This document shows positions 1 to 8,895 of a stretch of 64,000 nt of DNA, in pieces (the first letter of the stretch is position 1; every line of letters begins with the position of its first letter). The notes beneath the pieces are model-generated. The model did not search any database, had not been told where the DNA came from, and saw nothing but the letters and a program-made list of their open reading frames with translations. Both the position numbers and the translations under genes were made by a program. The stretch is taken from NCBI RefSeq assembly GCF_031199965.1, contig NZ_CP133605.1, positions 2,078,501 to 2,142,500 on the forward strand, read 5' to 3'. Origin of the DNA: Paenibacillus sp. D2_2 (GTDB lineage: Bacteria > Bacillota > Bacilli > Paenibacillales > Paenibacillaceae).

Positions 1-210
1 GAAATAAAAAGTAACCAAATCCTGCTGCTGATAGGAACCGTCGGATTCAAGCACATAGTCGTAACTGGCGAGGCTGGAGTATTTCGCCTCCGTCTTGGTG
101 ACACCGATTTGAAGGCCTAGAAAGAATGTTCCGAAGGCAGCGATCAAGGTGAAGAGAAAGCCCATTGTAAACATCATTTCACTGCGGGAGGATTTCGATT
201 TGCGATTCAT
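1..210 (-). CDS. N-terminal part of an unknown single-pass membrane protein
   Basis: The reading frame is open from an ATG at 210 (reverse strand) to the window edge, giving 70 residues without a stop. A good ribosome site (AAGGAG) lies just upstream on the reverse strand. The N-terminus is basic (MNRKSKSSR) and is followed by one hydrophobic segment at about residues 13-33, with the remainder predicted outside. I do not recognise the family. It is transcribed away from the CPBP gene, so the 211-292 gap should hold divergent promoters. Confidence 0.6.
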   Translation of the reverse strand, partial: MNRKSKSSRSEMMFTMGFLFTLIAAFGTFFLGLQIGVTKTEAKYSSLASYDYVLESDGSYQQQDLVTFYF

Positions 211-292
211 GAGTACCGCTCCTTACAATATATTTTTCAGTCCATGAGCAACAAATATGTACTTATCTCAATTTCATTTTAAAGGACAGGGT

Positions 293-897
293 TTGACAAA
301 TTATATGAAAAAGTTCAAATTCGGCAAAATCAAGATACAAAAGGTCGATCCCGGTCAACTAAATGAGCGAATCTTGTTGATCAATTTGTATCTTACTCAA
401 GGACTTACCTTATTTATCGGTCTAATCATTCTATTATTTCAGAAGCGAAACCCACTAACTGTGTTAACATTTCCTGAACATCCTGAATTTACATACTATA
501 GCATCGGATTAGCTGGTGTTATGTTCTGTGTAGATATGCTCATTTCCAGATTTGTCGGAGAGGACAGCATGGACGATGGTGGAATTAACAACATGCTGTT
601 CCGGAGCCGGCCTATATGGCATATTATTGTGATCTGCCTAGTTGTGGCGGTATGTGAAGAACTGTTGTTCCGGGAGCTATCCAGCATGGATTTGGCATCT
701 ATTGGACAAGTATTCTTTTTGCAGTGATTCATGTCCGTTATTTGAAGCATTGGATTCCGACTGGATGGGTATTTTTGAGCAGTTATGGCCTAGGTTACAT
801 TTATGTACTGACAGGGACACTTTGGGCGCCTATTTTATGCCATTTCATTATCGACCTTGTATCTGGGCTAGTCATTAAATATCGGAGGGAATCATGA
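293..897 (+). CDS. CPBP family intramembrane glutamic protease (frameshifted in this sequence)
   Basis: Multi-pass membrane protein with the CPBP/Abi signature EELLFRG at about residue 122; the paired Glu and the Arg are the predicted catalytic centre. The second motif includes FAVIHVRY and the third CHFIIDL. It matches the position of B. subtilis ypbD. The frame breaks at the G run at 672-674: one more G joins both halves and restores EELLFRGAIQHG. The start is a TTG at 293 preceded by AAAGGACAGG; the ATG at 305 is an alternative. Its stop overlaps the ATG of the next gene. CPBP proteases process membrane or prenylated substrates; the substrate here is unknown. Confidence 0.75.
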
Positions 898-1286
898 GTG
901 AGCGTTTGAGCAGGGTTGAACGGTATGATCGAAGCCGTGAGCCTAAAGACACCAAGACCAGACACCGCCGTTCATCAGCAACTAGAGCCAGTAGAACAAG
1001 ACCGGATTTCTTGGCGGAATACCAGGAAGAAGTTCATGAGGATATATCCCAGAATGAAATTCTGTTTGCGACCGAAGCTCAGGATGAAACATTCAAGGAA
1101 CAGGACGAAGCAGATGGAACTAACTTGAAGGACTTGCCAACACGGAAGCAGATGTTTCCATCTCAGCGGTTGAAACTGCAGAAGTGGTTCCTCAACTCGC
1201 TATTGTATATCTTTATTGGACTGCTCGTCTTTTTGTTGTGGTGGGGTATCAGTAAATCCCCCTGGGGCCAAAAATACGGACTGTAG
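894..1286 (+). CDS. Charged cytoplasmic protein with one C-terminal membrane segment
   Basis: 130 residues. The first 95 are strongly charged (runs of Arg, Asp and Glu, including TRHRRSS and EDISQNE), followed by one hydrophobic helix at about residues 100-120 and a ten-residue tail. The ATG overlaps the TGA of the CPBP gene, so the two are translationally coupled. Its position matches B. subtilis ypbE, whose product has a charged N-terminus, a membrane helix and a LysM domain. No LysM domain is present here, so if homologous it is the truncated anchor half. Family not otherwise recognised. Confidence 0.6.
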   Translation: MSERLSRVERYDRSREPKDTKTRHRRSSATRASRTRPDFLAEYQEEVHEDISQNEILFATEAQDETFKEQDEADGTNLKDLPTRKQMFPSQRLKLQKWFLNSLLYIFIGLLVFLLWWGISKSPWGQKYGL

Positions 1287-1608
1287 GGGAAGTTCAAAAA
1301 GTCCACTTTTGATAAGAAAACCGATCGAAGTAATTCATGGATGAGCGACCACGATTCAACGGTAGGTTTCCTTGCGATATAGAATTTCATCAGCTCCGCT
1401 GATAACGAATAAATTCTATATCTAACACGAAGTAACTCAGGAAGTGAACTCGGCATCGAATCTTGAATTCACCCGGGACCTCCGGTGCTCACGTACCAAC
1501 TTACGTACGCTCCGCTCCTCAGTCCCTAGCTTCATCCAACTGAAGCGTTTTGGAAAAACGCACATCGGAAGCAGAAGCTTCGGTGCTGAAAACCGGACTT
1601 ATTAAACA
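1284..1608. repeat. Long copy of the modular intergenic repeat
   Basis: Starts TAGGGGAAGTTCAAAAAG and ends GCTGAAAACCGGACTTA. The interior shares many blocks with the reverse complement of 49021-49205, such as ATCGAATCTTGAATTCA, CGGTGCTCACGTAC and CCCTAGCTTCATCCAAC. It carries an extra segment with a nested inverted repeat: outer 12-bp arms at 1376-1387 and 1411-1422, inner ATCAGC/GCTGAT around TCC. No coding capacity is visible. It fills the gap between the upstream operon and the serS promoter. Confidence 0.8.
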
Positions 1609-1624
1609 GTTATTTAAACATGGC

Positions 1625-1654
1625 TTGACTTTTTGAGTGAGCTGCATATATTAT
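1625..1654 (+). promoter_or_regulatory. Predicted sigma-A promoter of serS
   Basis: TTGACT at 1625-1630 and TATTAT at 1649-1654, 18 bases apart, just upstream of the T-box leader. Transcription would start near 1661. Confidence 0.6.
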
Positions 1655-1660
1655 GTTGAA

Positions 1661-1870
1661 CACAAGAACATAACCGGAAAAAATGCCGATGAAGAGAATC
1701 CAACTCAGAGGCGTTCTCGTCAAGATAGAGATGTCTATCCTAAGTTAAACGGACCGCCCGTTATCGCGGAACCAAGTGATTGAAGCTGGCTTAATATGCT
1801 TCAGTAAATTGGGTGGCACCGCGAGCAGAGCGCTCCTCGTCCCAACGGATGAGGGCGCTCTTTGTATTTT
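1661..1870 (+). promoter_or_regulatory. T-box riboswitch leader of serS
   Basis: The T-box signature GGGTGGCACCGCG is at 1811-1823. It is followed by a terminator hairpin with arms AGAGCGC at 1827-1833 and GCGCTCT at 1855-1861 and a T-rich tail. The region upstream has the usual length for stem I. By family knowledge uncharged tRNA(Ser) stabilises the antiterminator and lets transcription reach serS. I did not assign the specifier codon. Confidence 0.9.
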
Positions 1871-1896
1871 TATCAGAGCCAAAGGAGTGGTTGTAT

Positions 1897-3178
1897 ATGC
1901 TGGATATTCGTTGGATTCGTGACCATGCTGCCGAAGTGCAAGAGGCTGCAAAGAAGAAAGGGATCGATGTATCTGTAGAAGAATGCTTGCGGAAGGACGA
2001 TCACAGAAAAGAACTACTGCGGGAAGTTGAAGGTATGCGGAATTTGAGAAATGAAGGATCTTCTCAGGTAGCAGGGCTACTACAAGCAGGAAAGGTTGAA
2101 GAAGCGGAGCAAAGCAAAACCGAGCTTAAGCTACTTAACGGGAAGATCGCTGATATTTCGCAGAAGCTGGATCAAGTGAACAACGAACTTGAACGTCTCA
2201 TGATGCTCATTCCGAATGTTCCTTCACCTGATACGCCGGAAGGAAGTTCGGATGCGGACAATATCGAGATTCGAAGATGGGGAGCACAGCCAGAGTGGCA
2301 GTTTGAGCCATTGGATCATGTAGATTTGGGCATCCGCCACGATATGATTGATATACCACGTGGAGTCAAGGTCGGTGGGAGCCGTAGCTATTATTTGAAG
2401 GGAATAGGGCTGCTACTTCATCGAGCTGTTCAGCAGCTTGCGCTGGATCTGCTCTTAGAACACGGATTTACCCCGTTTGATGTTCCTCTGATGGTAAGGG
2501 AAGAAACTATGGTTAACACCGGCTTCTTCCGACTGGACGGGATCAGGCTTACGCAGTACAAGATGAATCGTTATGGATGGTTGGGACGTCCGAGGTACCG
2601 CTTGTATCATATTACGGGGAGAGATCGTTGACGTGGAAAGGCCGATAAAGCTAGCTGGCGTCTCGAATTGTTTCCGGAGTGAAGTCGGATCAGCGGGAAG
2701 AGATGTACGTGGATTATACCGAGTTCATCAATTCGCCAAAGTGGAGATGGTCATTATTTGTAAGTCGGATCCTGCGATATCGGAACAATTACTTCAAGAG
2801 ATCACATCCCATTCCGAGCAATTGCTTCAGATCTTGGAGCTTCCGTATCGGGTAATGGCTGTATGTGCAGGAGATATGTCGCAGAAGACCTACAAGCAGT
2901 ATGACATTGAGACATGGATGCCAAGTCGTGGTGATTATGGTGAGACACATTCCGCATCGGATCTCCATAGCTTCCAGGCGAGAAGGTCGAATATCCGATA
3001 TCGGGATGAGCAAGGGAAGCTGCAGTATTGCTATACGCTTAATAATACGGCTGTTGCTTCGCCCAGAATATTAATTCCGCTGTTGGAGAATCATCAACGT
3101 GAGGACGGCTCGATTTATGTTCCACCTGCGCTACGCAAATATTTGGGCGGTCGCGCAGAGCTGATCCCGCAGGGGTAA
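1897..3178 (+). CDS. serS: Serine-tRNA ligase (two frameshifts in this sequence)
   Basis: Cytoplasmic class II synthetase charging tRNA(Ser). N-terminal coiled-coil tRNA-binding arm at about residues 25-110; catalytic core with TSEVPL, motif 2 CFRSEVGSAGRDVRGL and motif 3 LNNTAVASPR near the end. Corrected length is about 427 residues, normal for the family. The frame breaks twice: a C is missing at 2529-2530 and a G at 2616-2619; restoring both gives one uninterrupted protein. The ATG at 1897 is 9 bases after AAAGGAG. Regulated by the T-box just upstream. Confidence 0.95.
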
Positions 3179-3285
3179 GCCTAATCAGTTTGCCAAGGAA
3201 TGCTTTCCTGTATTTATGCCGCATGAGTTTGTTTTAAAGGGCAAACAATAAGTGTGATTTTATCATAACTTAGGAGGTTGTTCAG

Positions 3286-3639
3286 GTGAGATCTTCCACA
3301 TTCTTATGCGGAGTTATCCTCGGCGCTGCCGCCGGAGTCATGGCATCTAAGCGTAAAATGAATTGGATGGCCATGATGAGTGAAGCAGGCTCAGCCTTGA
3401 GTCTGGCGGGTATGAAGACGGGGAAGGAATGTCATAATGGGCAGGCTAGGTCAACAAGTAGCCGTGGGAGCACGCTAAGTGCCCAGGTGTTTCCCAGTCA
3501 GAGTTCATCGTCCACAGCGAATCATTCGAAGGAATACACTGTAAATCAGATCAAAGATTTTATTAAAGGGAATCCTGAGGTGCGGCTGGAAGTAGAAGCC
3601 ATCCTCAAGGAGAGCAACACAAAAATTCCGGGATTGTAA
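3286..3639 (+). CDS. Hypothetical protein with N-terminal hydrophobic segment
   Basis: 117 residues from a GTG preceded by TAGGAGG. The N-terminus has a short glycine/alanine-rich hydrophobic stretch (CGVILGAAAGVMAS), then a Ser/Thr-rich linker and a charged C-terminal helix (EVRLEVEAILKES). The arrangement recalls YtxH-like small envelope proteins, but no family signature is certain. Lies between serS and mecA and ends at a strong terminator. Confidence 0.7.
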   Translation: MRSSTFLCGVILGAAAGVMASKRKMNWMAMMSEAGSALSLAGMKTGKECHNGQARSTSSRGSTLSAQVFPSQSSSSTANHSKEYTVNQIKDFIKGNPEVRLEVEAILKESNTKIPGL

Positions 3640-3679
3640 CAGTGAATAGATGAACAAGTAGAATGATATTTCTAATGGG

Positions 3680-3726
3680 ATCATTTTTCGCAGAATGTTA
3701 TGTTCAGCGAAAAATGATTCTTTTTT
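3680..3726 (+). terminator. Rho-independent terminator
   Basis: Arms ATCATTTTTCGC (3680-3691) and GCGAAAAATGAT (3707-3718) pair fully and are followed by a T run. Ends the transcript of the hypothetical gene at 3286. Confidence 0.85.
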
Positions 3727-3850
3727 GCCTAGATTATTACGTGCATTTACTTAAAATAAATGATAACATACATACAAAGAACCATTTCCATCACATATTA
3801 AAGCACGTTTCATAATTTGTAATAACAACGGCATGAGAGGAGGATCCTGT

Positions 3851-4471
3851 ATGAGGATAGAAAGACTTGGCCAGGATAAGATACGGATTTTCCTTACTTT
3901 TGACGATCTAAGTGAACGCGGCATTCAGAAAGAGGATATGTGGCAAGAGATTCCCAAAGTTCATGACTTGTTTACTGAAATGATGGATCAGGCATACAAG
4001 GAAGTTGGATTCGATGCTACTGGTCCTTTGGCTGTTGAAGTGATCGCCTTACCTGCTCAAGGGATGGTTGTGATAGTAACACGCGGGAAATATGACCATC
4101 ACCACCCTGGGTTTGGATCGCCTTATGAGGATGAATTGCCGGATGAAGTGTATGAAATGGAAGTTACCTTAGAGAGCAGTGACACTATTCTGTATTCTTT
4201 CGATGACTTTGAAACATTGATCGATGCGGCTCATGTTCTTAAGCATATGCTTCAAGATATCGGCAGATTGTATAAATATAATAATAAGTGGATTCTGCAA
4301 GTAGATCCCGAACCTCTTGAGGAAGCTAAGATTCAGGCTATCATCGCTGTGATGGCGGAATTCGGAAATGCTACTCCAGTAACTTCGGCTGTGCTTGAAG
4401 AATACGGAAGCTTGGTCATAGCAGAGAATGCTGTGGAAGTAATTAGCAGTCATTTCAAATTACAAAATTAA
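3851..4471 (+). CDS. mecA: Adaptor protein MecA/MecB (ClpC adaptor)
   Basis: 206 residues beginning MRIERLGQDKIRIFLTFDDL, the typical MecA N-terminus, with the acidic C-terminal domain that docks on ClpC. MecA family proteins deliver substrates such as ComK to ClpCP and thereby restrain competence. The start at 3851 is chosen because GAGAGGAGG sits 7 bases upstream. The locus position corresponds to B. subtilis ypbH (mecB) rather than to mecA. Next gene is prsW, 60 bases on. Confidence 0.9.
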   Translation: MRIERLGQDKIRIFLTFDDLSERGIQKEDMWQEIPKVHDLFTEMMDQAYKEVGFDATGPLAVEVIALPAQGMVVIVTRGKYDHHHPGFGSPYEDELPDEVYEMEVTLESSDTILYSFDDFETLIDAAHVLKHMLQDIGRLYKYNNKWILQVDPEPLEEAKIQAIIAVMAEFGNATPVTSAVLEEYGSLVIAENAVEVISSHFKLQN

Positions 4472-4531
4472 GCATGACAGTTAGAGGTCTGCTATTTTGA
4501 GATAAGGGACGATAGTAAGGAGGAATCCCGT

Positions 4532-5221
4532 TTGCTTTTTTTCTCAATTTTAACTGCAGCGGTCGCTCCTGGTATCGCCCTGCTTACTTATTTTTATCTG
4601 AGGGACAAGTACGATGCTGAGCCGTTGCAGATGGTTCTCAAAGTGTTTCTGATCGGATTTCTGATCATCTTACCGGTTATGGTATTGCAACGCGGTCTAA
4701 CGATATGGCTGGGAGACGGTCCACTAGTTCAAGCTTTTGTCGTCTCTGCTGGTGTTGAAGAAGCGTTAAAGTGGTTCGTTCTATTCTATTATATATATCA
4801 CCATACCGAGTTCGATGAGCCTTATGACGGTATTCTTTATGCGACAGCGATCTCGCTCGGCTTTGCAACTGTTGAGAATGTGATTTACGCCTTTGCTAGT
4901 CACGCGACGATGGGAACGATGATGGTCCGAGCTTTGCTTCCAGTGTCAGGACATGCGATGTTCGGCGTCATGATGGGATATTACTTGGGCCGTGCGAAAT
5001 TCTCGTCTGGGTGGAGCAACCGTAAGTATTTACTCTTCTCGCTTTTACTGCCGCTGTTCTGGCATGGGGTATATGATTGGATACTAGATAACTTATCGCA
5101 ATATTGGATATGGTATATCGTTCCGCTAATGGCTTTCTTCTGGTATGGCGGCTTAGGCAAAATATATCGGGCAACGAAACGTTCCCCTTTCCGTCTTACC
5201 GAGGCGGGAGGACAAGATTAA
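4532..5221 (+). CDS. prsW: PrsW family intramembrane protease
   Basis: 229-residue multi-pass protein. The motif VSAGVEEALKW supplies the paired Glu of this glutamic protease family; further conserved parts are GFATVENVIYA and PVSGHAMFGVMMGYYLG. In B. subtilis PrsW makes the first cut in anti-sigma factor RsiW. The TTG start at 4532 follows AAGGAGG with 8 bases spacing. An ECF sigma/anti-sigma pair lies 37 kb away at 41.4 kb; a link between them is only a guess. Confidence 0.92.
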   Translation: MLFFSILTAAVAPGIALLTYFYLRDKYDAEPLQMVLKVFLIGFLIILPVMVLQRGLTIWLGDGPLVQAFVVSAGVEEALKWFVLFYYIYHHTEFDEPYDGILYATAISLGFATVENVIYAFASHATMGTMMVRALLPVSGHAMFGVMMGYYLGRAKFSSGWSNRKYLLFSLLLPLFWHGVYDWILDNLSQYWIWYIVPLMAFFWYGGLGKIYRATKRSPFRLTEAGGQD

Positions 5222-5297
5222 TAAAGTCTCAAATAGGGCATCCTAATTCCAGGTACTATGGATTTATAATCCGTTAACTGGGGGGTGCCTTTTTACT

Positions 5298-5450
5298 GTG
5301 CGGATCAAAGTTTGTATAACCTGCAAAACATGCGGAGAACGTTTTGTTTTGCGGGGACGAAAAGATAAGGATAAAGATTTGATCGAGACGGGTTTTAAGC
5401 AGTGCCTATGCGACAATCGCGATGAATTTGTCATTGAAGAAGCACTATAG
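5298..5450 (+). CDS. Small cysteine-rich protein, zinc-ribbon-like
   Basis: 50 residues from a GTG at 5298. Cysteines at 6, 9, 12, 36 and 38 (CITCKTC and QCLC) suggest a small metal-binding knuckle. A G-rich stretch at 5280-5285 could serve as a distant ribosome site. That same stretch also pairs with GGCATCC near 5238 to form a possible prsW terminator, which makes the assignment less certain. Family not recognised. Confidence 0.45.
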   Translation: MRIKVCITCKTCGERFVLRGRKDKDKDLIETGFKQCLCDNRDEFVIEEAL

Positions 5451-5548
5451 TTCGGTGCGGATATCCTAATTTTCCAGACAGTATGAATAAAGCTTCTTTT
5501 TTCAACTCAAAATAAGCTCAGCTTAGATGAAGAAAGGAGCTTTAGCCA

Positions 5549-6958
5549 ATGTATAAACGTTTGAGTGCGATTTTATTTCCTATTGCCACTCTTTTATTAA
5601 TCGGCGCATTGGTATGGGGATATCAGGAGAATCAGGAGAAGAACGCGATCTTGATTAAAGCCGAGAACCAGTATCAGCGCGCTTTCCACGACTTGTCGTA
5701 TCATGTCGATAGGCTTCATAGTCAGCTTGGCAATACGCTGGCGGTTCATTCGGCATCGTCCGGCTCCCAGCGCAAGGGACTGGTCAATGTTTGGAGAATT
5801 ACAAGTGAAGCGCAAAATGAGATCAACCAACTTCCACTGACGATGTTGCCCTTCAGCAAGACTGAGGAATTGTTGTCGAGAATCTCTAACTTCTCATATC
5901 AGACTGCAGTTCGTGACTTAACCAAGCAGCCGTTAACAGATAATGAGATGAAAAATTTGAAGGAGCTATATAAGAACTCTGAACAAATATCGAAGGATCT
6001 ACAAGGCGTTCAAGACAAAGTAATCTCCAATCGTCTGCGCTGGATGGATGTAGAGACCGCATTGGCCACGAATAAAGAAGCGAAAGACAATACAATTATT
6101 GATGGCTTCAAGACAGTGGATAAGAAGGTGGGAGAATATCCTGAGCTTGACTGGGGACCTTCCGTCTCTAGCATGTATACGAAAAGATCGGTGAAGAAGC
6201 TTGGTGGAACTCCGATTACTACTGAAAATATCAAGCAGAAAACAGCTAAGTTTATTGGGCATCAAAGCGGAAATATCAAGGTTATAGAGAATGGGCGTGG
6301 CACGGAATGGGCTTCCTTCACAGCCAAGTCCAAAGGTAAGAGGGATGAGACCTATACGCTGGATTATACTCGTAACGGTGGGCATCTGATATCCTATTCC
6401 TGTGATCGGACAGTTGGCTCAAGGTCTCTAGGCTATAAAGAAGCGAGAGCTGAGGCACAGAAATTCCTGAAGGAGAAAGGGTACCCTGACATGACCGCGG
6501 TATCCTATGATCAGTACGATAATATTGGCAGCCTAAACTTTGTAAGTAAACAAGGGGATGTCCTGATTTATCCCGAGAAAGTCACTGTTCGTGTAGGTCT
6601 AGATAATGGACAGGTAACTGGCTTTCAGGCGAGCGATTACGTATATGAGCGTGATATAAAACAGAAAATCCCTAAGCCGAAGCTGACAGTTGAGCAAGCA
6701 CGGAAGCACCTGAATTCTGATTTTAAGGAGAAATACAACCGACTTTCGCTCATTAAGAATGATCTGTCTGACAAAGTACTTACTTATGAGTTCGGTGGTT
6801 CGATCAACGGTTCAGATTATCGCATCTATATTAATGCCGAGAATGGAACCGAGGAGAATATTGAAGAAATTAGAAGTAATAAACCAACGAACAAAACGGA
6901 GAAGCAGCAAAACCAACCAAAGCAGCAAAAGAACCAAAAGCATCAGAAGCATAGATAA
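5549..6958 (+). CDS. ypeB: Germination protein YpeB
   Basis: 469 residues. One N-terminal membrane helix (about residues 9-25), a long helical region, then PepSY-like repeats in the C-terminal half (YKEARAEAQKFLKEKGYPDM and a second copy near residue 390). YpeB partners the cortex-lytic enzyme SleB and each stabilises the other in spores. The C-terminus has an unusual Lys/Gln-rich tail. sleB, normally immediately upstream, is absent from this window. The ATG follows AAAGGAGC. Confidence 0.92.
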   Translation: MYKRLSAILFPIATLLLIGALVWGYQENQEKNAILIKAENQYQRAFHDLSYHVDRLHSQLGNTLAVHSASSGSQRKGLVNVWRITSEAQNEINQLPLTMLPFSKTEELLSRISNFSYQTAVRDLTKQPLTDNEMKNLKELYKNSEQISKDLQGVQDKVISNRLRWMDVETALATNKEAKDNTIIDGFKTVDKKVGEYPELDWGPSVSSMYTKRSVKKLGGTPITTENIKQKTAKFIGHQSGNIKVIENGRGTEWASFTAKSKGKRDETYTLDYTRNGGHLISYSCDRTVGSRSLGYKEARAEAQKFLKEKGYPDMTAVSYDQYDNIGSLNFVSKQGDVLIYPEKVTVRVGLDNGQVTGFQASDYVYERDIKQKIPKPKLTVEQARKHLNSDFKEKYNRLSLIKNDLSDKVLTYEFGGSINGSDYRIYINAENGTEENIEEIRSNKPTNKTEKQQNQPKQQKNQKHQKHR

Positions 6959-6976
6959 CATCTTATAGTATTAACA

Positions 6977-7028
6977 AGAGCTGGATCAGAAGGCCTAATT
7001 ATCACGGCCTGATCTAGCTCTATTTTTT
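6977..7028 (+). terminator. Rho-independent terminator of ypeB
   Basis: Long hairpin with arms 6977-6995 and 7006-7021 (AGAGCTGGATCAGAAGGCC against GGCCTGATCTAGCTCT, with small irregularities), followed by six T. Confidence 0.9.
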
Positions 7029-7118
7029 GTCCAACGTAATGATTCAAAATAATGTATCTCCAGTATGGGGACAAGCATGATATAATTTACTGTGTATGTT
7101 GACATAGGAGGTGAAAGC

Positions 7119-7771
7119 TTGTATCCGAAAGTAAATGATCTTGTCTACATCCATGTCGCTTCTGTCGACAAGAAGGTGCAGGACAAAGAGTATAAATCGC
7201 GAATCGCCGACGATAACGAAGATTCATTTTTGATTGAAGTTCCGATCGAGAGCGGAACAGGAAGACTCAAGCGGCTTGTTGTTGGGGATGAGCTTTCTGT
7301 ATATTTTCTGACCGAGGGCGGGATTAAGAACTTTTTTAATACATATGTAACCGGATTTGCAGATGATAAGGTACAGATGGTGCGAATTCGCAAACCAGAG
7401 CCAGAGACGATTACCAAGATTCAACGCCGGGATTTCCTTCGGGTTGTGGCTGATCTTGAGATCGCTGTAAAAACGAAGGACAATACCCGTTTTATTGCAT
7501 ATACCGAGGATGTCGGTGGCGGCGGCGTCTCATTCAAATGCGAAAGTAAGTATAAGATCGCGCAAGGTGATCAGTTGTATTGTTGGCTGCTGATCCCGTA
7601 TAAAATGGTTCCATCGATCACGTACCTTTTGAGGCCGAGGTTGTTCGGATTAAGAAGCTGGAGACGGACAAAGTAATCGTCATGTTGAAACTGGTCAGTA
7701 TTTCCGATATGGAGCGTCAGAAGGTTATACGTTACTGTTTTGAACGACAGTTTGATTTCAAGAACCGTTAA
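7119..7771 (+). CDS. ypfA: PilZ domain protein YpfA/MotI (frameshifted in this sequence)
   Basis: About 217 residues after correction. N-terminal YcgR-type domain, then PilZ: RRDFLRV carries the c-di-GMP-binding arginines. The second PilZ motif reads DVGGGG where DxSxxG is usual, so the serine is replaced by glycine. In B. subtilis this protein is a c-di-GMP-responsive flagellar brake. The frame breaks in the A run at 7602-7605; one more A gives PYKNGSIDHVPFEAEVV and the normal C-terminus. TTG start at 7119 after TAGGAGGTG. Its stop codon lies inside a minimal copy of the intergenic repeat. Confidence 0.88.
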
Positions 7772-7797
7772 TAGAGGTTTGAACACGCACTAATAGT
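7769..7797. repeat. Minimal copy of the modular intergenic repeat
   Basis: Reads AATAGAGGTTTGAACACG then CACTAATAG. It is the two outer ends of the family joined without interior. It begins in the ypfA stop codon. Confidence 0.55.
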
Positions 7798-7864
7798 GAA
7801 ATGATTCCCCTAGCTCAAATTAGGAAATACCTAATAATGAGTGTAAGGGGGCGAATTAGAATGA

Positions 7865-8071
7865 ATGACAAAGAAAAGGCACACGAATATACTGAGCTAT
7901 TTCTGCAACTTTGCAGACCTGGTCGAGCGGTGGATGAAGAGGCTCGTTCTGCTACTGGTGGTAAGTTTGTGTTTGGTGCAGGCGGCTCTCCGTATACCTG
8001 AAATTAGGCATATGTTGTCATCCGCAGATAAGTTCGAGGGTGTGCCAATTCAGTGGGAAAATAGGCGATAA
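7865..8071 (+). CDS. YpfB-like small membrane protein (DUF5359-like)
   Basis: 68 residues with one hydrophobic helix (LVLLLVVSLCLVQAAL) and a short conserved-looking tail (FEGVPIQWE). It lies between the PilZ gene and cmk, the position of B. subtilis ypfB. The ATG at 7865 is downstream of AAGGGGGCG. A second overlapping frame from 7801 lacks these features and is not annotated. Function unknown. Confidence 0.65.
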   Translation: MTKKRHTNILSYFCNFADLVERWMKRLVLLLVVSLCLVQAALRIPEIRHMLSSADKFEGVPIQWENRR

Positions 8072-8135
8072 TATTGCGCTTTTCGCGCTATTCGCTTTTG
8101 CATCCCTAAGTTATGTGTGGTATAATTTTCACGTC

Positions 8136-8156
8136 GCAGGCAAAGCCTGCTTTTTT
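8136..8156 (+). terminator. Rho-independent terminator before cmk
   Basis: GCAGGC-AAA-GCCTGC followed by six T. A -10-like TATAAT at 8121-8126 lies immediately upstream, with TTTGCA about 18 bases before it. If that promoter is real the hairpin is within a few bases of the start site, so the hairpin more likely ends the upstream transcript. Confidence 0.75.
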
Positions 8157-8188
8157 CTTGAGACCCGTTTTTGAGGAGGAATACCCCA

Positions 8189-8895
8189 TTGGCAAGTGCA
8201 GCGTCTAAGGCTAACGGCAGAATCAACATCGCGATTGACGGGCCGGCCGGGCAGGTAAGAGTACCATCGCCCGTAGAGTAGCAGGCAAGTTATCCTATGT
8301 TTATGTAGATACCGGTGCGATGTACCGGGCTGCCACCTGGTTTATGCTCCAGCATGGGATATCTTCGGAAGATGTGGATCAAGTGTTGCAAGCGGTAAAT
8401 AAACTGGAAATTGAGCTGGTTCCTGGAGAGAACGGACAGCAGGTGCTGGCCTGTGGCTTACATGTCACCGAGGAGATTCGTTCGCTTGCCGTTAACGCCA
8501 AAGTATCCAAATATGCAGCAATTGAAGGGCTGCGGAGCAGGCTTGTCTCACTTCAGCAGCAAATGGCTTCGCGTAAAGGTGTTGTTATGGATGGTCGTGA
8601 CATAGGAACTACGGTGCTGCCTGATGCCGAGGTGAAAATTTTCATGACCGCCAGCATTGAAGAGAGAGCTCTTCGCAGATACAAGGAAATGAAGGAACAA
8701 AGCGACATTACTCTGAAGCAGCTTGAACTTGATATCGCAGAGCGTGATCGCCTCGACCAGGAACGGACGATATCTCCGCTTCGCCAGGCTGAGGATGCGA
8801 TTCTTCTGGATACGACACATATGTCGATTGATGAAGTTGCTGAATTTATCGTATCCCATGCGAGAGAGCATTCAAGGAGAGAGGGAGAAGTTTAG
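8189..8895 (+). CDS. cmk: Cytidylate kinase (frameshifted in this sequence)
   Basis: Phosphorylates CMP/dCMP with ATP. About 235 residues after correction. The P-loop IDGPAGAGKST is broken by a missing G at 8249-8251. Downstream are YVDTGAMYR, GRDIGTTVLPDAEVKIF and RDRLDQERTISPLRQAEDA, all typical. TTG start at 8189, 8 bases after GAGGAGGA. Followed without gap by plsC, as expected for one operon. Confidence 0.95.

Noticed and set aside
7801..8001. 66-residue frame overlapping the YpfB-like gene
   Set aside because: It lacks the membrane helix and conserved-looking tail that the other frame has, and runs against the better-placed start at 7865.
8121..8156. Attenuated promoter directly before cmk
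   Set aside because: The -10-like box is real in sequence, but the hairpin would begin within a few bases of the start, too close to act as an attenuator. It is better read as the terminator of the preceding gene.
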